A DNA stretch of 64,000 bases, taken from positions 1-64,000 of the forward strand of contig NZ_OZ060379.1 of the NCBI RefSeq assembly GCF_964058985.1, given 5' to 3'. Positions 47,056 to 57,055 of this stretch are shown here, one piece after another. Each line of letters starts with the position of its first letter. Position 1 is the first letter of the stretch. A program made the translations under genes and the position numbers. This DNA comes from Buchnera aphidicola (Chaitophorus sp. 3695). Its GTDB lineage: Bacteria > Pseudomonadota > Gammaproteobacteria > Enterobacterales > Enterobacteriaceae. Under the pieces are notes generated by a model. The model had not been told where the DNA came from. It made no database searches and worked only from the letters and a program-made list of their open reading frames with translations.

Positions 47056-47087
47056 GTTAACAATAATCATATTTAATTATTGTTAAC
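47056..47087. terminator. Bidirectional terminator between secB and rpoD
   Basis: GTTAACAATAAT (47056-47067) pairs perfectly with ATTATTGTTAAC (47076-47087), a 12-bp stem with an 8-base loop, followed by GATATTTTTAAAT. It sits between the convergent secB and rpoD. Confidence 0.75.
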
Positions 47088-47142
47088 GATATTTTTAAAT
47101 ATTTAATTTTATCTATAAATATTTTTTTTTTTTTTATTTCTT

Positions 47143-48969
47143 TTAATTATCTAAAAAACTTTTTAATATTTCAGATCTACTTGGATGCCGTAATTTTCTT
47201 AATGCTTTTGCTTCAATTTGGCGAATTCTTTCTCTTGTAACATCAAATTGTTTACCTACTTCTTCTAATGTATGATCTGTATTCATATCAATTCCAAATC
47301 TCATACGTAATACTTTTGCTTCTCTAGGAGTTAAGCTAGATAGAATATTATGAGTAGCATTTTTTAAACTTTTAGAAGTAGCGGATTCTAGAGGTAATTC
47401 TAATGTAGTATCTTCAATAAAATCTCCTAGATGAGAATCTTCGTCATCTCCTATAGGTGTTTCCATAGAAATTGGTTCTTTAGCAATTTTTAATACTTTT
47501 CTAATTTTATCTTCTGAAATTAACATTTTTTCAGATAATTCTTCTGGAGTAGGTTCACGACCTATTTCTTGTAACATTTGTCTAGAAATTCTATTAAGTT
47601 TATTAATAGTTTCGATCATATGTACAGGTATTCTGATTGTGCGAGCTTGATCTGCTATTGATCTAGTTATTGCTTGTCTAATCCACCATGTTGCATAAGT
47701 AGAAAATTTATATCCTCTACGATATTCAAATTTATCTACTGCTTTCATTAAACCAATATTTCCTTCTTGTATTAAATCTAAGAATTGTAATCCCCTGTTT
47801 GTATATTTTTTTGCAATTGAAATTACTAATCTTAAATTAGCTTCAACCATTTCTTTTTTTGCATATTTAGCTTTTTTTTCTCCAAGAACAATTTTTTTAT
47901 TAATTTTTTTAATTTGACTAATTTTTAATTGAACTTTTTTTTCGATTTGAATTAATTTATTTATTCTATATTGAATAATTTTTTCTAATTTATGAATTTT
48001 TTTAGACCAATTTAAATTCATTTTTTTTATTTTCATTAACCATTTCTGATTTGTTTCATTTCCTAAAAAAAGTTTTATAAAAATATTTTTGGGAATATGA
48101 CATTTTTCTACAAATAGTTTCATCAGAATATTTTCATGCATCCGAATACGTTGAATTATATAATGCATGCTTTTTTTTAAATAATTAAATTGTTTTGGAG
48201 CCAATTTAAATTGTTTAAAAATTATAGATAATTTTTTTATTTCTCGAATAGAATCTTTATGATTCCGAGTTTTTTTTTGAACAATTTTTTTTGTAAGAAT
48301 ATATTGATTTTTTAATTCAGAAAATTTTTTTTTCATTAATTTCTTGTCGATAAAATCTTCTTCTGTACTTTTTTTGTTTTCTTTTTGAAAATTTTCATTT
48401 ATATCATGTATTTCTAAATGAAAGTGATTATTTTTAATATTAGTATATGTATATTCAATATTTTGATCTAAAAATCCTGTAATAACATCAGAAATTTTTA
48501 TTTTTCCAGATTGAATTTGATTATATTTTTTTAAAAGATATTGAATAGATTTAGGATATTCTGAAACTGAAGCTTGAATTTGTTTAATTCCAGCTTCGAT
48601 TTTTTTTGCTATTTTAATTTCTCCTTCTCTAGTTAATAATTCTACTGTACCCATTTCTCTCATATACATTCGTATTGGATCTGTTGTACGTACTAATTCT
48701 GTTTCAACATTAGATAATACTTGTGTAGCTGCTTCTACTATTTCTTCATCTGCATGATTAGTATGATTTAAGCGTAAATCGTCTGAATCGGGTACTTTTT
48801 CTACTACTTGGATTCCCATATCATTAATAATTTGAATGATATCTTGAATTTGTTCTGAATCAATCATATCTTCTGGTAAATGATCGTTAATCTCAGCAAA
48901 AGTTAAAAATCCTTGCTCTTTACCATAAGTAATAAGCGCTTTAAGCTGTGATTTTTGGTTTTTATCCAT
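47143..48969 (-). CDS. rpoD: RNA polymerase housekeeping sigma factor RpoD (sigma-70)
   Basis: Primary sigma factor. The 608 residues (613 in E. coli) run region 1.1 ([20 protein letters not shown]), region 1.2 ([16 protein letters not shown]), regions 2-3 ([37 protein letters not shown]) and region 4 ([20 protein letters not shown]). The non-conserved region (about residues 155-375) is very lysine/isoleucine-rich. It ends the rpsU-dnaG-rpoD operon. Confidence 0.98.
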   Translation of the reverse strand: MDKNQKSQLKALITYGKEQGFLTFAEINDHLPEDMIDSEQIQDIIQIINDMGIQVVEKVPDSDDLRLNHTNHADEEIVEAATQVLSNVETELVRTTDPIRMYMREMGTVELLTREGEIKIAKKIEAGIKQIQASVSEYPKSIQYLLKKYNQIQSGKIKISDVITGFLDQNIEYTYTNIKNNHFHLEIHDINENFQKENKKSTEEDFIDKKLMKKKFSELKNQYILTKKIVQKKTRNHKDSIREIKKLSIIFKQFKLAPKQFNYLKKSMHYIIQRIRMHENILMKLFVEKCHIPKNIFIKLFLGNETNQKWLMKIKKMNLNWSKKIHKLEKIIQYRINKLIQIEKKVQLKISQIKKINKKIVLGEKKAKYAKKEMVEANLRLVISIAKKYTNRGLQFLDLIQEGNIGLMKAVDKFEYRRGYKFSTYATWWIRQAITRSIADQARTIRIPVHMIETINKLNRISRQMLQEIGREPTPEELSEKMLISEDKIRKVLKIAKEPISMETPIGDDEDSHLGDFIEDTTLELPLESATSKSLKNATHNILSSLTPREAKVLRMRFGIDMNTDHTLEEVGKQFDVTRERIRQIEAKALRKLRHPSRSEILKSFLDN

Positions 48970-49049
48970 AAGATAATATCCATTTTATAAATTTTTAATT
49001 AAGGAAATTTTGTTGTATTATATAAAAATAAGTAATTATAATAAATTTA

Positions 49050-50822
49050 TTACAGTAAATAGTTTTTAATAGAAATTTTATTATATTTTTTAATTATTTT
49101 TTTATTAATTGACCAAAATTTATTTTTTTCTGTATGATTTAGACCATTTTTTTGTTCTTTTAGTAATAATTTTTTTAATTTATTTTTTAATGATTTTATA
49201 TATAAAAAATTAATTAATTCTAAAAATGTTTTTTTTATTTTTGTTTTTGAAATCATATGATTCCATATAGATAAATATTTTAAAATTGAATATATTTTTT
49301 TTCCTCTATATTGTTCTAATAGAAATCCAGTATTTATTTGAGGATTGAGATAACATTTTTTAATAATACTGAAAAAAATTTTCATACCTTTATATTTTAT
49401 TTTAGAGAGTTTTTTTTTTGAAATTAATATATATAATTTTGGATTTTGAATGATAAGACTAATTAAAATTTTCATTAAACTATACTTTTTTTGTACGGTA
49501 TAATTATTTTTTATTTTTTTTTTTTTTAAAATATTATTAAAATAATTTTTATTTAATATTCCGACTTTTTTTCCTAATAATTTATATAAAAATAATTTAT
49601 AGGTTTTACTACGAATGTTTTTAATTAAAGATATAGCTTGATATATAAAATCTTTTTTTCCTTCTATTGTACAAAGATCATATTTTTTTATAAGATATTG
49701 AAATAAATATTCTGACATATATATAGATTTCTTTATTTTTTTTTTAAAAGCTTTTTTTCCTTTTTTTTTTATAAAAGAATCTGGATCTTCATTTTTTTCA
49801 AGAAAAATAAATTTAATATTACGATCTTGATATAAATGTGGTAAAGAATTAACTAATGTTTTCCAAGATGCATTTCGTCCTGCTATATCTCCATCATAAC
49901 AAAATATAATTGTTTTAGTTATATTAAATAAAATTTGAAAATGTTCTTTTGTGCATGCTGTTCCTAAAATAGAAATTACATTTTTAATTTTAAATTGAGT
50001 AAGTAGAATGACGTCAAAATATCCTTCTACAACAATTAGGTATTTTATATTTTTTTTTATATTTTGAATCTCATATAATCCATATATGATTTTTTTTTTA
50101 TGAAAAATTTCTGTTTCTTGAGAGTTTATATATTTAGGTAATTTATTTTCTTGTAAAGAGCGTCCTCCAAAACCGTGAATTCTTCCATATTTATCACGTA
50201 TAGGTAATATAATTCTTTGATCAAATTTATCATATATAATACCTAAATAATTTGTATTCATAATTCCAGTTTCAATTAAATCTTTTTTTTTATAGTTTTT
50301 TAATTGAGTATTTAGAATTTTATTAATTGTATATTTGTTAGAATATCCTATTAAAAATAAGTTTATAATTTTTTTTTTTATTTTTCTAGATTTTATATAT
50401 TTTAACGCATTTATTGAATTTTTATTAAAGAGATTTTTATGATATATATAAGATATATTATTCATTAAGTCATATAAATTTTTCCTATAATTATATATTT
50501 TTTCAATGTTTGAACTGTTTTTTTTAGATGGAATATGAACATTATTTAAAATTGCTAATTCTTCTATACATTCTATAAAGTTTAAACCATCATAATTTAT
50601 TAAAAAATCAATTGCATTACCATGTGTATGACATCCAAAACAATGATAAAATTGTTTTTCATAATTAACAATAAAAGAAGGAGTTTTTTCTTCATGAAAC
50701 GGACATTTTGCTTGGTAATTTTTTCCTTTTTTTTGTAAATTAATTTTAGATTGTATCAAATCTACAATATTAGTTTTTAATAATAATTCGTTAATAAATG
50801 ATTTTGGAATTTTTCGAGTCAT
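49050..50822 (-). CDS. dnaG: DNA primase DnaG
   Basis: Synthesises RNA primers for replication. From ATG 50822 (MTRKIPKSFINELL, aligning with E. coli MAGRIPRVFINDLL) it has 590 residues; an in-frame ATG at 50831 would add three. The zinc ribbon (CPFHEEKTPSF ... YHCFGCHTHG) and TOPRIM core (VVEGYFDV, ILGTACTKEHF, CYDGDIAGRNA) are intact. The C-terminal DnaB-binding part is strongly AT-driven and contains an in-frame A14 run (49514-49527). Confidence 0.97.
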   Translation of the reverse strand: MTRKIPKSFINELLLKTNIVDLIQSKINLQKKGKNYQAKCPFHEEKTPSFIVNYEKQFYHCFGCHTHGNAIDFLINYDGLNFIECIEELAILNNVHIPSKKNSSNIEKIYNYRKNLYDLMNNISYIYHKNLFNKNSINALKYIKSRKIKKKIINLFLIGYSNKYTINKILNTQLKNYKKKDLIETGIMNTNYLGIIYDKFDQRIILPIRDKYGRIHGFGGRSLQENKLPKYINSQETEIFHKKKIIYGLYEIQNIKKNIKYLIVVEGYFDVILLTQFKIKNVISILGTACTKEHFQILFNITKTIIFCYDGDIAGRNASWKTLVNSLPHLYQDRNIKFIFLEKNEDPDSFIKKKGKKAFKKKIKKSIYMSEYLFQYLIKKYDLCTIEGKKDFIYQAISLIKNIRSKTYKLFLYKLLGKKVGILNKNYFNNILKKKKIKNNYTVQKKYSLMKILISLIIQNPKLYILISKKKLSKIKYKGMKIFFSIIKKCYLNPQINTGFLLEQYRGKKIYSILKYLSIWNHMISKTKIKKTFLELINFLYIKSLKNKLKKLLLKEQKNGLNHTEKNKFWSINKKIIKKYNKISIKNYLL

Positions 50823-50863
50823 ATGTCTCATTAGAATGAATTTTTTTATGAAATATTTTTTTT

Positions 50864-50891
50864 AACCGTTCGTATTTTTATATGAACGGTT
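50864..50891 (-). promoter_or_regulatory. Strong stem-loop between rpsU and dnaG
   Basis: An 11-pair stem (50864-50874 AACCGTTCGTA with 50881-50891 TATGAACGGTT, one G-U) with a 6-base loop lies between rpsU and dnaG. On the minus strand it is followed by A-rich sequence, not U, so readthrough is expected. E. coli has a terminator at this place that keeps primase low relative to S21; conserved position suggests conserved function. Confidence 0.65.
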
Positions 50892-50916
50892 TAAATTATA
50901 TTTTAATAAAATTTAT

Positions 50917-51132
50917 TTAATACATTTTTTTTCTTTTTAAATTTTCTCTACATAATTTTTTTGTTAATCTTTTTATAGCAGAAGCTTTTGCACGTTTTCG
51001 TCTTGTAGTAGGTTTTTCATAACATTCTCTTCTGCGAATTTCTGCTAAAATGCCTGCTTTTTCACAAGATCTTTTAAAGCGTCTTAAAGCAACGTCGAAT
51101 GGTTCATGTTCACGAACTTTTATTATTGGCAT
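50917..51132 (-). CDS. rpsU: 30S ribosomal protein S21
   Basis: Small basic protein near the anti-Shine-Dalgarno region of the 30S subunit. It has 71 residues as in E. coli and begins [37 protein letters not shown] is conserved. First gene of the macromolecular synthesis operon, divergent from tsaD. Confidence 0.98.
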   Translation of the reverse strand: MPIIKVREHEPFDVALRRFKRSCEKAGILAEIRRRECYEKPTTRRKRAKASAIKRLTKKLCRENLKRKKMY

Positions 51133-51248
51133 ATGTAATTTTTTCTTATTTTAATATTTAAGTAGATATTTTTCGTATAAAGTATTTTATCAAATTTAAA
51201 GATTTAAATCAGTTATATTCAATAAATATTATATTAGGATAATTAAAA

Positions 51249-52259
51249 ATGAGAATTTTAGGTATTGAAACTTCTTGTGATGAAACAGGAATAGCTGTTT
51301 ATGACGATTATTATGGTTTAATGATAAATAAAGTATGTAGTCAAATAAAAATTCATAATAAGTATGGTGGAATTGTTCCAGAAATAGCTTCTAGAGAACA
51401 TGTTTCAAATATTTTTTATTTAGTTAAAAATATATTTAAAAACAATAAAAATGATATAAAAAATATTGATGCGATAGCTTATACTGCTGGACCCGGACTA
51501 GTAGGTCCTTTATTAGTAGGTTCTGCTTTTAGTAATGCCTTAGCATATTCTTTAAATATACCTACTATCATAATTAATCATATGGAAGCTCATTTATTAT
51601 CTGTTATGATGGAAGATAGATGTCCCGTTTTCCCTTTTTTAACTTTATTGGTTTCGGGAAAACATACAGAAATAGTTTATGCTCATTCTTTAGGAAAATA
51701 TAGTTTGTTAGGTAAATCTATAGATGATGCAGCTGGTGAAGCTTTTGATAAGATATCAAAAAAATTAAATTTAAATTATCCAGGTGGACCAGAAATTTCT
51801 AAAATATCTAAATTTGGAATTTTAAATAAATATATTTTTCCTAAACCTATGTTAAAAAAAAATAATTTAGACTTTAGTTTTTCAGGTTTAAAAACTTCTG
51901 TTATTAATTTTATTAACAGAAAAAAAAATTTAAATTTTCAATTTAAAGCAGATGTAGCTAAAGCATTTGAACAATCTATCACAGATGTTTTGGTAAGTAA
52001 ATGTGAAAAAGCTATTCAACAAAAAAAAATTAATCGTTTAGTAGTTTCTGGAGGGGTAAGTGCTAATCAAGAGCTAAGAAAAAAATTAAACATTATGATA
52101 AAAAAATATCAAGGTAAAGTTTTTTTTTCTAGACAGGAATTTTGTACTGATAATGGTGCTATGATAGCCTATGCTGGTATGTTAAAATTTAAACAAAATA
52201 AAATAGATAACAATTTCAATATACAAGTTTTTCCAAAATGGAAAATTTATCATGAATAA
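51249..52259 (+). CDS. tsaD: tRNA threonylcarbamoyladenosine transferase TsaD
   Basis: Transfers threonylcarbamoyl to A37 of ANN-decoding tRNAs (t6A) with TsaB and TsaE. The 336 residues match E. coli (337). MRILGIETSCDETG starts the ASKHA fold, and the metal-binding HxxxH is in INHMEAHLLSV; SGGVSANQELR and TDNGAMIAYAG are also conserved. It lies divergent from rpsU as in E. coli; its stop directly abuts the stop of ribB. Confidence 0.97.
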   Translation: MRILGIETSCDETGIAVYDDYYGLMINKVCSQIKIHNKYGGIVPEIASREHVSNIFYLVKNIFKNNKNDIKNIDAIAYTAGPGLVGPLLVGSAFSNALAYSLNIPTIIINHMEAHLLSVMMEDRCPVFPFLTLLVSGKHTEIVYAHSLGKYSLLGKSIDDAAGEAFDKISKKLNLNYPGGPEISKISKFGILNKYIFPKPMLKKNNLDFSFSGLKTSVINFINRKKNLNFQFKADVAKAFEQSITDVLVSKCEKAIQQKKINRLVVSGGVSANQELRKKLNIMIKKYQGKVFFSRQEFCTDNGAMIAYAGMLKFKQNKIDNNFNIQVFPKWKIYHE

Positions 52260-52901
52260 TTAAATATTTTTTTCTAAAGATAAGTATTTTAAAATATCTT
52301 GAATAGAAATTATAGTCATATCATATTTTTTTGCAAACTTAAGACTATCTTGAATACGAAACATTGAACCATCTTTTTTAGTTAATTCACAAATAACACT
52401 ATATTTTCTAAATCCAGCAAGTTTAATTATTTCTATAGATGATTCTGTATGTCCTGCTCTATGTTTTATTCCTTTAATATGAGCTCTTAATGGAAAAACA
52501 TGCCCTGGTTTATTTAAATGATTAGGTTGAGCATCTGATGCAATTGCTGTTTGAATAGTTTTTAATCTATCTTGAGCAGAAACACCAGTTGTAATACCTG
52601 TAGCAGATTCTATACTGATTGTGAATCCTGTTTTATAAGCATTTGTATTATTTTTAACCATCATTGGAAGATTTAACTTTTTTCTTTTTTTATCTGTAAT
52701 ACATAAACATACTATTCCGCTTCCATATCTGATCATAAAAGCCATTTGTTTTATAGTCATTGTTTCAGCTGCAAACACTAAATCACTTTCATTTTCTCTA
52801 TTTTTATCATCTATAATAATAATTCCTTTTTTACTTTTTAAATCAGAAATGGCATTTTGAATACGTTTTTTAAAATTACCAAATTTGGATAATAAATACA
52901 T
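52260..52901 (-). CDS. ribB: 3,4-dihydroxy-2-butanone 4-phosphate synthase RibB
   Basis: Converts ribulose 5-phosphate to the four-carbon precursor of riboflavin, a vitamin these symbionts can supply. The ATG at 52901 (213 residues; 217 in E. coli) has AAGGTG close upstream, while a TTG at 52916 is in frame but unsupported. The active-site acidic loop DDKNRENESDLVFAAE, GSGIVCLCIT and RPGHVFPL-like KPGHVFPLRA are intact. It has zero bases between its stop and that of tsaD. Confidence 0.96.
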   Translation of the reverse strand: MYLLSKFGNFKKRIQNAISDLKSKKGIIIIDDKNRENESDLVFAAETMTIKQMAFMIRYGSGIVCLCITDKKRKKLNLPMMVKNNTNAYKTGFTISIESATGITTGVSAQDRLKTIQTAIASDAQPNHLNKPGHVFPLRAHIKGIKHRAGHTESSIEIIKLAGFRKYSVICELTKKDGSMFRIQDSLKFAKKYDMTIISIQDILKYLSLEKNI

Positions 52902-53100
52902 AATACACCTTATCAAAAAACTTAATTTATAAAATTATTTTTTTTTACTCTATTTTTTTTTAAGACAGAAATTTTATCATATTTTTTATTATTAGATCAT
53001 GATATTTTTAAATTTATAATTTAATATTTTTTTAAATTAATAAAAAATTTAATTATTATATAAAGATAATTTTTTTATATTTTAAAATATAGGATAATTC

Positions 53101-54333
53101 ATGAAAATTTATTTAGTAGGAGGAGCAGTTCGAGATTATTTTTTAAAATTACCTATTAAAGATAGAGATTGGGTAGTAGTAGGATCTACTCCTAAACAAT
53201 TGCTTAAAAAGAAATTTAAACAAGTAGGAAAAGATTTTCCAGTATTTTTACATCCAGATACTTTTGAAGAATATGCATTAGCTAGAACTGAAAAAAAATT
53301 CGGTTTAGGTTACACTGGTTTTAAAACTAATTATTCTAAAACAGTTACTTTACATGAAGATTTGTTTAGACGAGATCTTACAATTAATGCTATTGCACAA
53401 GATGAATATGGAAATTTTATTGATCCGGTAAATGGAATTCAAGATATTAAATTAAGGTTATTAAGACATATTTCTCAATCTTTTCAAGAAGATCCATTAA
53501 GAGTTTTAAGAGTAGCTAGATTTGCTGCTCAACTAGCACATTTAGGATTTCAAATAGATAAGAAAACAATGCAATTAATGAATATTATTGTTAAAAATGG
53601 AGAATTATCTTTTTTAACTTCACATAGAGTTTGGAATGAAACAAAAAAAGCATTACTAACATATTCTCCTCATGTATATTTTATTACCTTAAAAAAATGT
53701 AATGCATTATCTGTTTTATTTCCAGAAATTGATAATTTATATAAAATTAAACAAAAATATTATTTTTATAATAGTAAAAATTTAGGAAATCATTTTTTAT
53801 TTTCTTTATTTAATTTTTCAAAAAAAAATAAATCTATAGATATGAGATTTGCTTTTTTTTGCCAATTTTTTACTTATTATAAAAATTTTTATCAAAAAGA
53901 TTATTTGAATAAAGATGATAATTATCAATCTAATTTGATAAAAAAAATGTTTATTAGATTAGATATTCCTATTGCAATTCGTAAATTATCATATATTGTT
54001 GCAAAAAATTATTTTTTTTTGCATAATATTTTTTTTATTACTTCTCAAGAAATTGTAAATTTATTTAATCGCATGGATGTATGGAGAGATCCGTCTAAAA
54101 TTCTTAAAATTTCTATTTTAAGTAAATATTGTATATTCTTTTCTAAATGTAAATATTATAAAAAAAATTATATTAATTGTTTTTTTAAAATAATTTTTTT
54201 AATTATTAATTCTATTTCTATAAAATTTATTATACAAGAAGGATTTAAGGGATATTTAATTAAAAAAGAATTAACTCGATTAAGGGTATTTGTTTTAGAT
54301 ATTTACAGATTAAAAGTATTTTTATTAAAATAA
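53101..54333 (+). CDS. cca: CCA tRNA nucleotidyltransferase
   Basis: Adds CCA to tRNA 3' ends. It is 410 residues (412 in E. coli). The nucleotidyltransferase core is intact: LVGGAVRDYFL, the catalytic D21 and D23 in KDRDWVVVG, EEYALARTEKK and RRDLTINAIA. The C-terminal HD domain is degenerate: the positions of H255-D256 are Q255-F256 (FAFFCQFF) and the H305-D306 pair is Tyr-Phe, so phosphohydrolase activity is probably gone. All seven tRNA genes in this window lack an encoded CCA. Confidence 0.96.
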   Translation: MKIYLVGGAVRDYFLKLPIKDRDWVVVGSTPKQLLKKKFKQVGKDFPVFLHPDTFEEYALARTEKKFGLGYTGFKTNYSKTVTLHEDLFRRDLTINAIAQDEYGNFIDPVNGIQDIKLRLLRHISQSFQEDPLRVLRVARFAAQLAHLGFQIDKKTMQLMNIIVKNGELSFLTSHRVWNETKKALLTYSPHVYFITLKKCNALSVLFPEIDNLYKIKQKYYFYNSKNLGNHFLFSLFNFSKKNKSIDMRFAFFCQFFTYYKNFYQKDYLNKDDNYQSNLIKKMFIRLDIPIAIRKLSYIVAKNYFFLHNIFFITSQEIVNLFNRMDVWRDPSKILKISILSKYCIFFSKCKYYKKNYINCFFKIIFLIINSISIKFIIQEGFKGYLIKKELTRLRVFVLDIYRLKVFLLK

Positions 54334-54397
54334 GAATTTTTAAAGATTTTTTTATAAAAATTCTATAAAAGAAATAGTTTTAAATTTTTAAAAATTT

Positions 54398-54427
54398 ATT
54401 TAAACGGCGTTTAAACGCCGTTTAAAT
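54398..54427. terminator. Bidirectional terminator between cca and crr (perfect 30-bp palindrome)
   Basis: 54398-54427 is a perfect inverted repeat (half-site ATTTAAACGGCGTT) giving a 13-bp stem with a 4-base loop, rich in G+C against its surroundings. GATTTTTTTTATTTTTT follows on the plus strand. It separates convergent cca and crr. Confidence 0.88.
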
Positions 54428-54435
54428 GATTTTTT

Positions 54436-54942
54436 TTATTTTTTATGCACATACATAATTACACTTTCTCCAGCAATAGTGATACCTTCTTTTTTCTCTA
54501 TAATTTTTACTTTTTCTATGTTAGATATAACTATAGGAGTAATTAAAGATTTTGCAGTTTTTTTTAGAATTTTTAAATTAACTTTTAAAATTATATCTCC
54601 TTTTTTAACTATTTGTCCTTCTTTTGCATAAGCTTCAAAACCTTTTCCTTGAAGTTGAACTGTATCGATACCAAAATGCACAAAAATTTGAATACCATTT
54701 ATAGATTCAATAGAAAAAGCGTGTAATGTTTTAAAAATTGTTCCTATTTTTCCATCTATAGGAGAAACGATATATTTACTTGTAGGTTTAATTGCTATTC
54801 CATCTCCTACTATCTTTTTAGAAAAAACTACATCTGGAACTTTTTCAATAGGTATGATTTTTCCAGAAATAGGAGCAATAATTTTTATTTTTTTCTTTAA
54901 ATGAGAATCTTTTTTTTTAAAAAAATTTAAAATAAAGTTCAT
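54436..54942 (-). CDS. crr: PTS glucose-specific enzyme IIA component
   Basis: Phosphocarrier accepting phosphate from HPr and passing it to sugar-specific IIBC. From ATG 54942, with AAGGAG seven bases upstream, it is 168 residues (169 in E. coli); the in-frame ATG at 54963 is too far upstream of the Shine-Dalgarno. APISGKIIPIEKVPDVVF, HAFSIES and the phosphorylated histidine in FVHFGIDTVQL are conserved. Last gene of ptsH-ptsI-crr. Confidence 0.96.
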   Translation of the reverse strand: MNFILNFFKKKDSHLKKKIKIIAPISGKIIPIEKVPDVVFSKKIVGDGIAIKPTSKYIVSPIDGKIGTIFKTLHAFSIESINGIQIFVHFGIDTVQLQGKGFEAYAKEGQIVKKGDIILKVNLKILKKTAKSLITPIVISNIEKVKIIEKKEGITIAGESVIMYVHKK

Positions 54943-54959
54943 TAGATTCTCCTTTTTTA

Positions 54960-56687
54960 TCATAATAAATTTTCTTTTTTATTAAATTTTTTAATAAGAT
55001 ATTGAATGTTTTCTACTGTTTTTTCTTTTAAAACTTTGTTTGCTAATTTTTGTGCTTTTTTATAATTTATTTTCCGTATAATATTTTTTATAATTGGAAT
55101 AGAAATTGAACTCATACTAAGTTCATCAATACCCATGCCGACTAATAATGCAATAATTTCTGTATTACTTGCTAATTCTCCACATATACCTGTCCATTTT
55201 TTAGCTTTATGCGATTCAGTAATAACTTTATTAATAAGGTATAATATAGAGGGACTAATTGGTTGATATAATTTAGAAATGATTTCATTTCCGCGATCTA
55301 CGGCTAATGTATATTGTGTGAGATCATTAGTTCCAATACTAAAAAAATCTACTTCTTGAATTAAATATTTAGAAATAATAGCAGATGAAGGTGTTTCTAT
55401 CATAATACCTATATTTATTTTTTTATCAAAAATAATATTTTCTTTTTTTAATTGATTTTTGATATTTTCTACTTCTTTTTTTAAATAATAAATTTCTTCC
55501 ATTGAAATAATCATGGGAAACATTATTTTAAGTTTTCCAAAAGCTGATGCTCTTAAGATCGCTCGAATTTGATCATGTAAAATATTTATATTATCAATAG
55601 AAACTCTAATAGCTCTCCATCCAAGAAAGGGATTATCTTCTTTAGGAAAATTCATATAAGATAAATTTTTATCTCCACCTATATCCATAGTTCTAATAAT
55701 AATACTTTTTCCATGCATTTTTTGAGCTATAGATTTATAAGCTTGAAATTGTTCTTCTTCTGAAGGTAAATTATTTCTTCCCATAAATAAAAATTCTGTT
55801 CGATATAGACCAATTGATTCAGCACCATATTTTTTTGCATTAATAGAATCTTTATAGTTTCCTATATTTGATCCAATTTCTATTTTTTTTCCATCTTTTG
55901 TAATTGCGGGAAGATCTTTTAATAATTTTAATTTTTTTTGTATGTTAAAATATTTTTTTTTTTCTTTTTTAAAGTATTGTATTTTTTTTTCTGAAGGATT
56001 AATTATAATTTTATTGTTAACGCTATCTAAAATTAAAAAATCTCCATTTTTAACTTTTTTTGTAATATTTTTAGTACCAACAATTGCAGGTATTTCTAAA
56101 GATCTAGCCATAATTGAAGTATGTGATGTATTACCTCCTAAATCTGTAATGAATCCGATAATTTTTTTTAAATTCATTTGTGCAGTTTGAGATGGAGTTA
56201 AATCTTTAGTAATTAAAATAACTTTTTTTTTTATATTACTTAAATCAACTACTGGAATATGAAGAATATTTTTTAATAATCTATTTCCTATATCTCTGAT
56301 ATCTATAGTTCGATTTTTTAAATATTCATCTTTTAAATTTTTTAAAGTTTTAATTTGTTCTTGAATAATATTTTCTATAGCAAAATCTGCTGTAATTTTT
56401 TTTTTTTTAATTAAATCAATAATTTCTTTTTCTAATTCTTCATCTTCAAGTAATAGTATGTGACCTTTAAATATTAAAGATTTTTTTTTTCCAAATTTTT
56501 TTTTTGCTTGATTTTTTATTTCATGAATTTGTTGAGCTGATTTTTTTCTAGCTTTAAAGAATTTTTTAATTTCTATTTGAATATTTTGAGAAGATATTTT
56601 TGTTTTATTAATTTTAATTTTTTTTTCTTTAAAAAGAAGTGCTGTTCCAAAAACAATTCCTGGTGATGCTGAAATTCCTGAAATCAT
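54960..56687 (-). CDS. ptsI: PTS enzyme I (phosphoenolpyruvate-protein phosphotransferase)
   Basis: Takes phosphate from PEP and passes it to HPr. The 575 residues equal E. coli. The phosphohistidine motif is GGNTSHTSIMARSLEIPA, and the PEP-binding barrel shows LYRTEFLFMGR, TMDIGGDKNLSYM and GICGELASN with the catalytic cysteine. It starts MISGISASPGI like E. coli. Confidence 0.98.
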   Translation of the reverse strand: MISGISASPGIVFGTALLFKEKKIKINKTKISSQNIQIEIKKFFKARKKSAQQIHEIKNQAKKKFGKKKSLIFKGHILLLEDEELEKEIIDLIKKKKITADFAIENIIQEQIKTLKNLKDEYLKNRTIDIRDIGNRLLKNILHIPVVDLSNIKKKVILITKDLTPSQTAQMNLKKIIGFITDLGGNTSHTSIMARSLEIPAIVGTKNITKKVKNGDFLILDSVNNKIIINPSEKKIQYFKKEKKKYFNIQKKLKLLKDLPAITKDGKKIEIGSNIGNYKDSINAKKYGAESIGLYRTEFLFMGRNNLPSEEEQFQAYKSIAQKMHGKSIIIRTMDIGGDKNLSYMNFPKEDNPFLGWRAIRVSIDNINILHDQIRAILRASAFGKLKIMFPMIISMEEIYYLKKEVENIKNQLKKENIIFDKKINIGIMIETPSSAIISKYLIQEVDFFSIGTNDLTQYTLAVDRGNEIISKLYQPISPSILYLINKVITESHKAKKWTGICGELASNTEIIALLVGMGIDELSMSSISIPIIKNIIRKINYKKAQKLANKVLKEKTVENIQYLIKKFNKKENLL

Positions 56688-56797
56688 GACATTACCGTTG
56701 AATATAATAAATAATAAAAGTGATAAATAAAATTTTTTTGAATAAAATTTAATTTAGAATTATGAATAAAAATTTATTTTATAGAAAAATTTTTATT

Positions 56798-57055
56798 TTA
56801 TATAAGTTTTTTTATAAAATTAGATAATTTATTAATAGCTTTTTTTTCGTCTTCTCCTTCAGCGGATAAAATTATAGTACTTCCTTTGGTAATTCCTAGA
56901 GTTTGTAATTTAAATAAACTTTTAGCGCTAGCTTTTTTACCATTTAAAATTACTGTAATTTTTGAAACATATTTTTTTGCTTTTTGAACTAGTTGTGCTG
57001 CAGGTCTTGTATGTAATCCATTAGGAGAATTAATATGTATTTTTTTTTGAAACAT
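56798..57055 (-). CDS. ptsH: PTS phosphocarrier protein HPr
   Basis: Small phosphocarrier between enzyme I and enzyme IIA. From ATG 57055 (AAGGAT upstream) it has exactly 85 residues as in E. coli; an in-frame ATG at 57085 would add ten unsupported residues. The phosphorylated H15 lies in NGLHTRPAA and the interaction surface [10 protein letters not shown] is intact. The gap of 110 bases to ptsI is larger than in E. coli. Confidence 0.97.
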   Translation of the reverse strand: MFQKKIHINSPNGLHTRPAAQLVQKAKKYVSKITVILNGKKASAKSLFKLQTLGITKGSTIILSAEGEDEKKAINKLSNFIKKLI

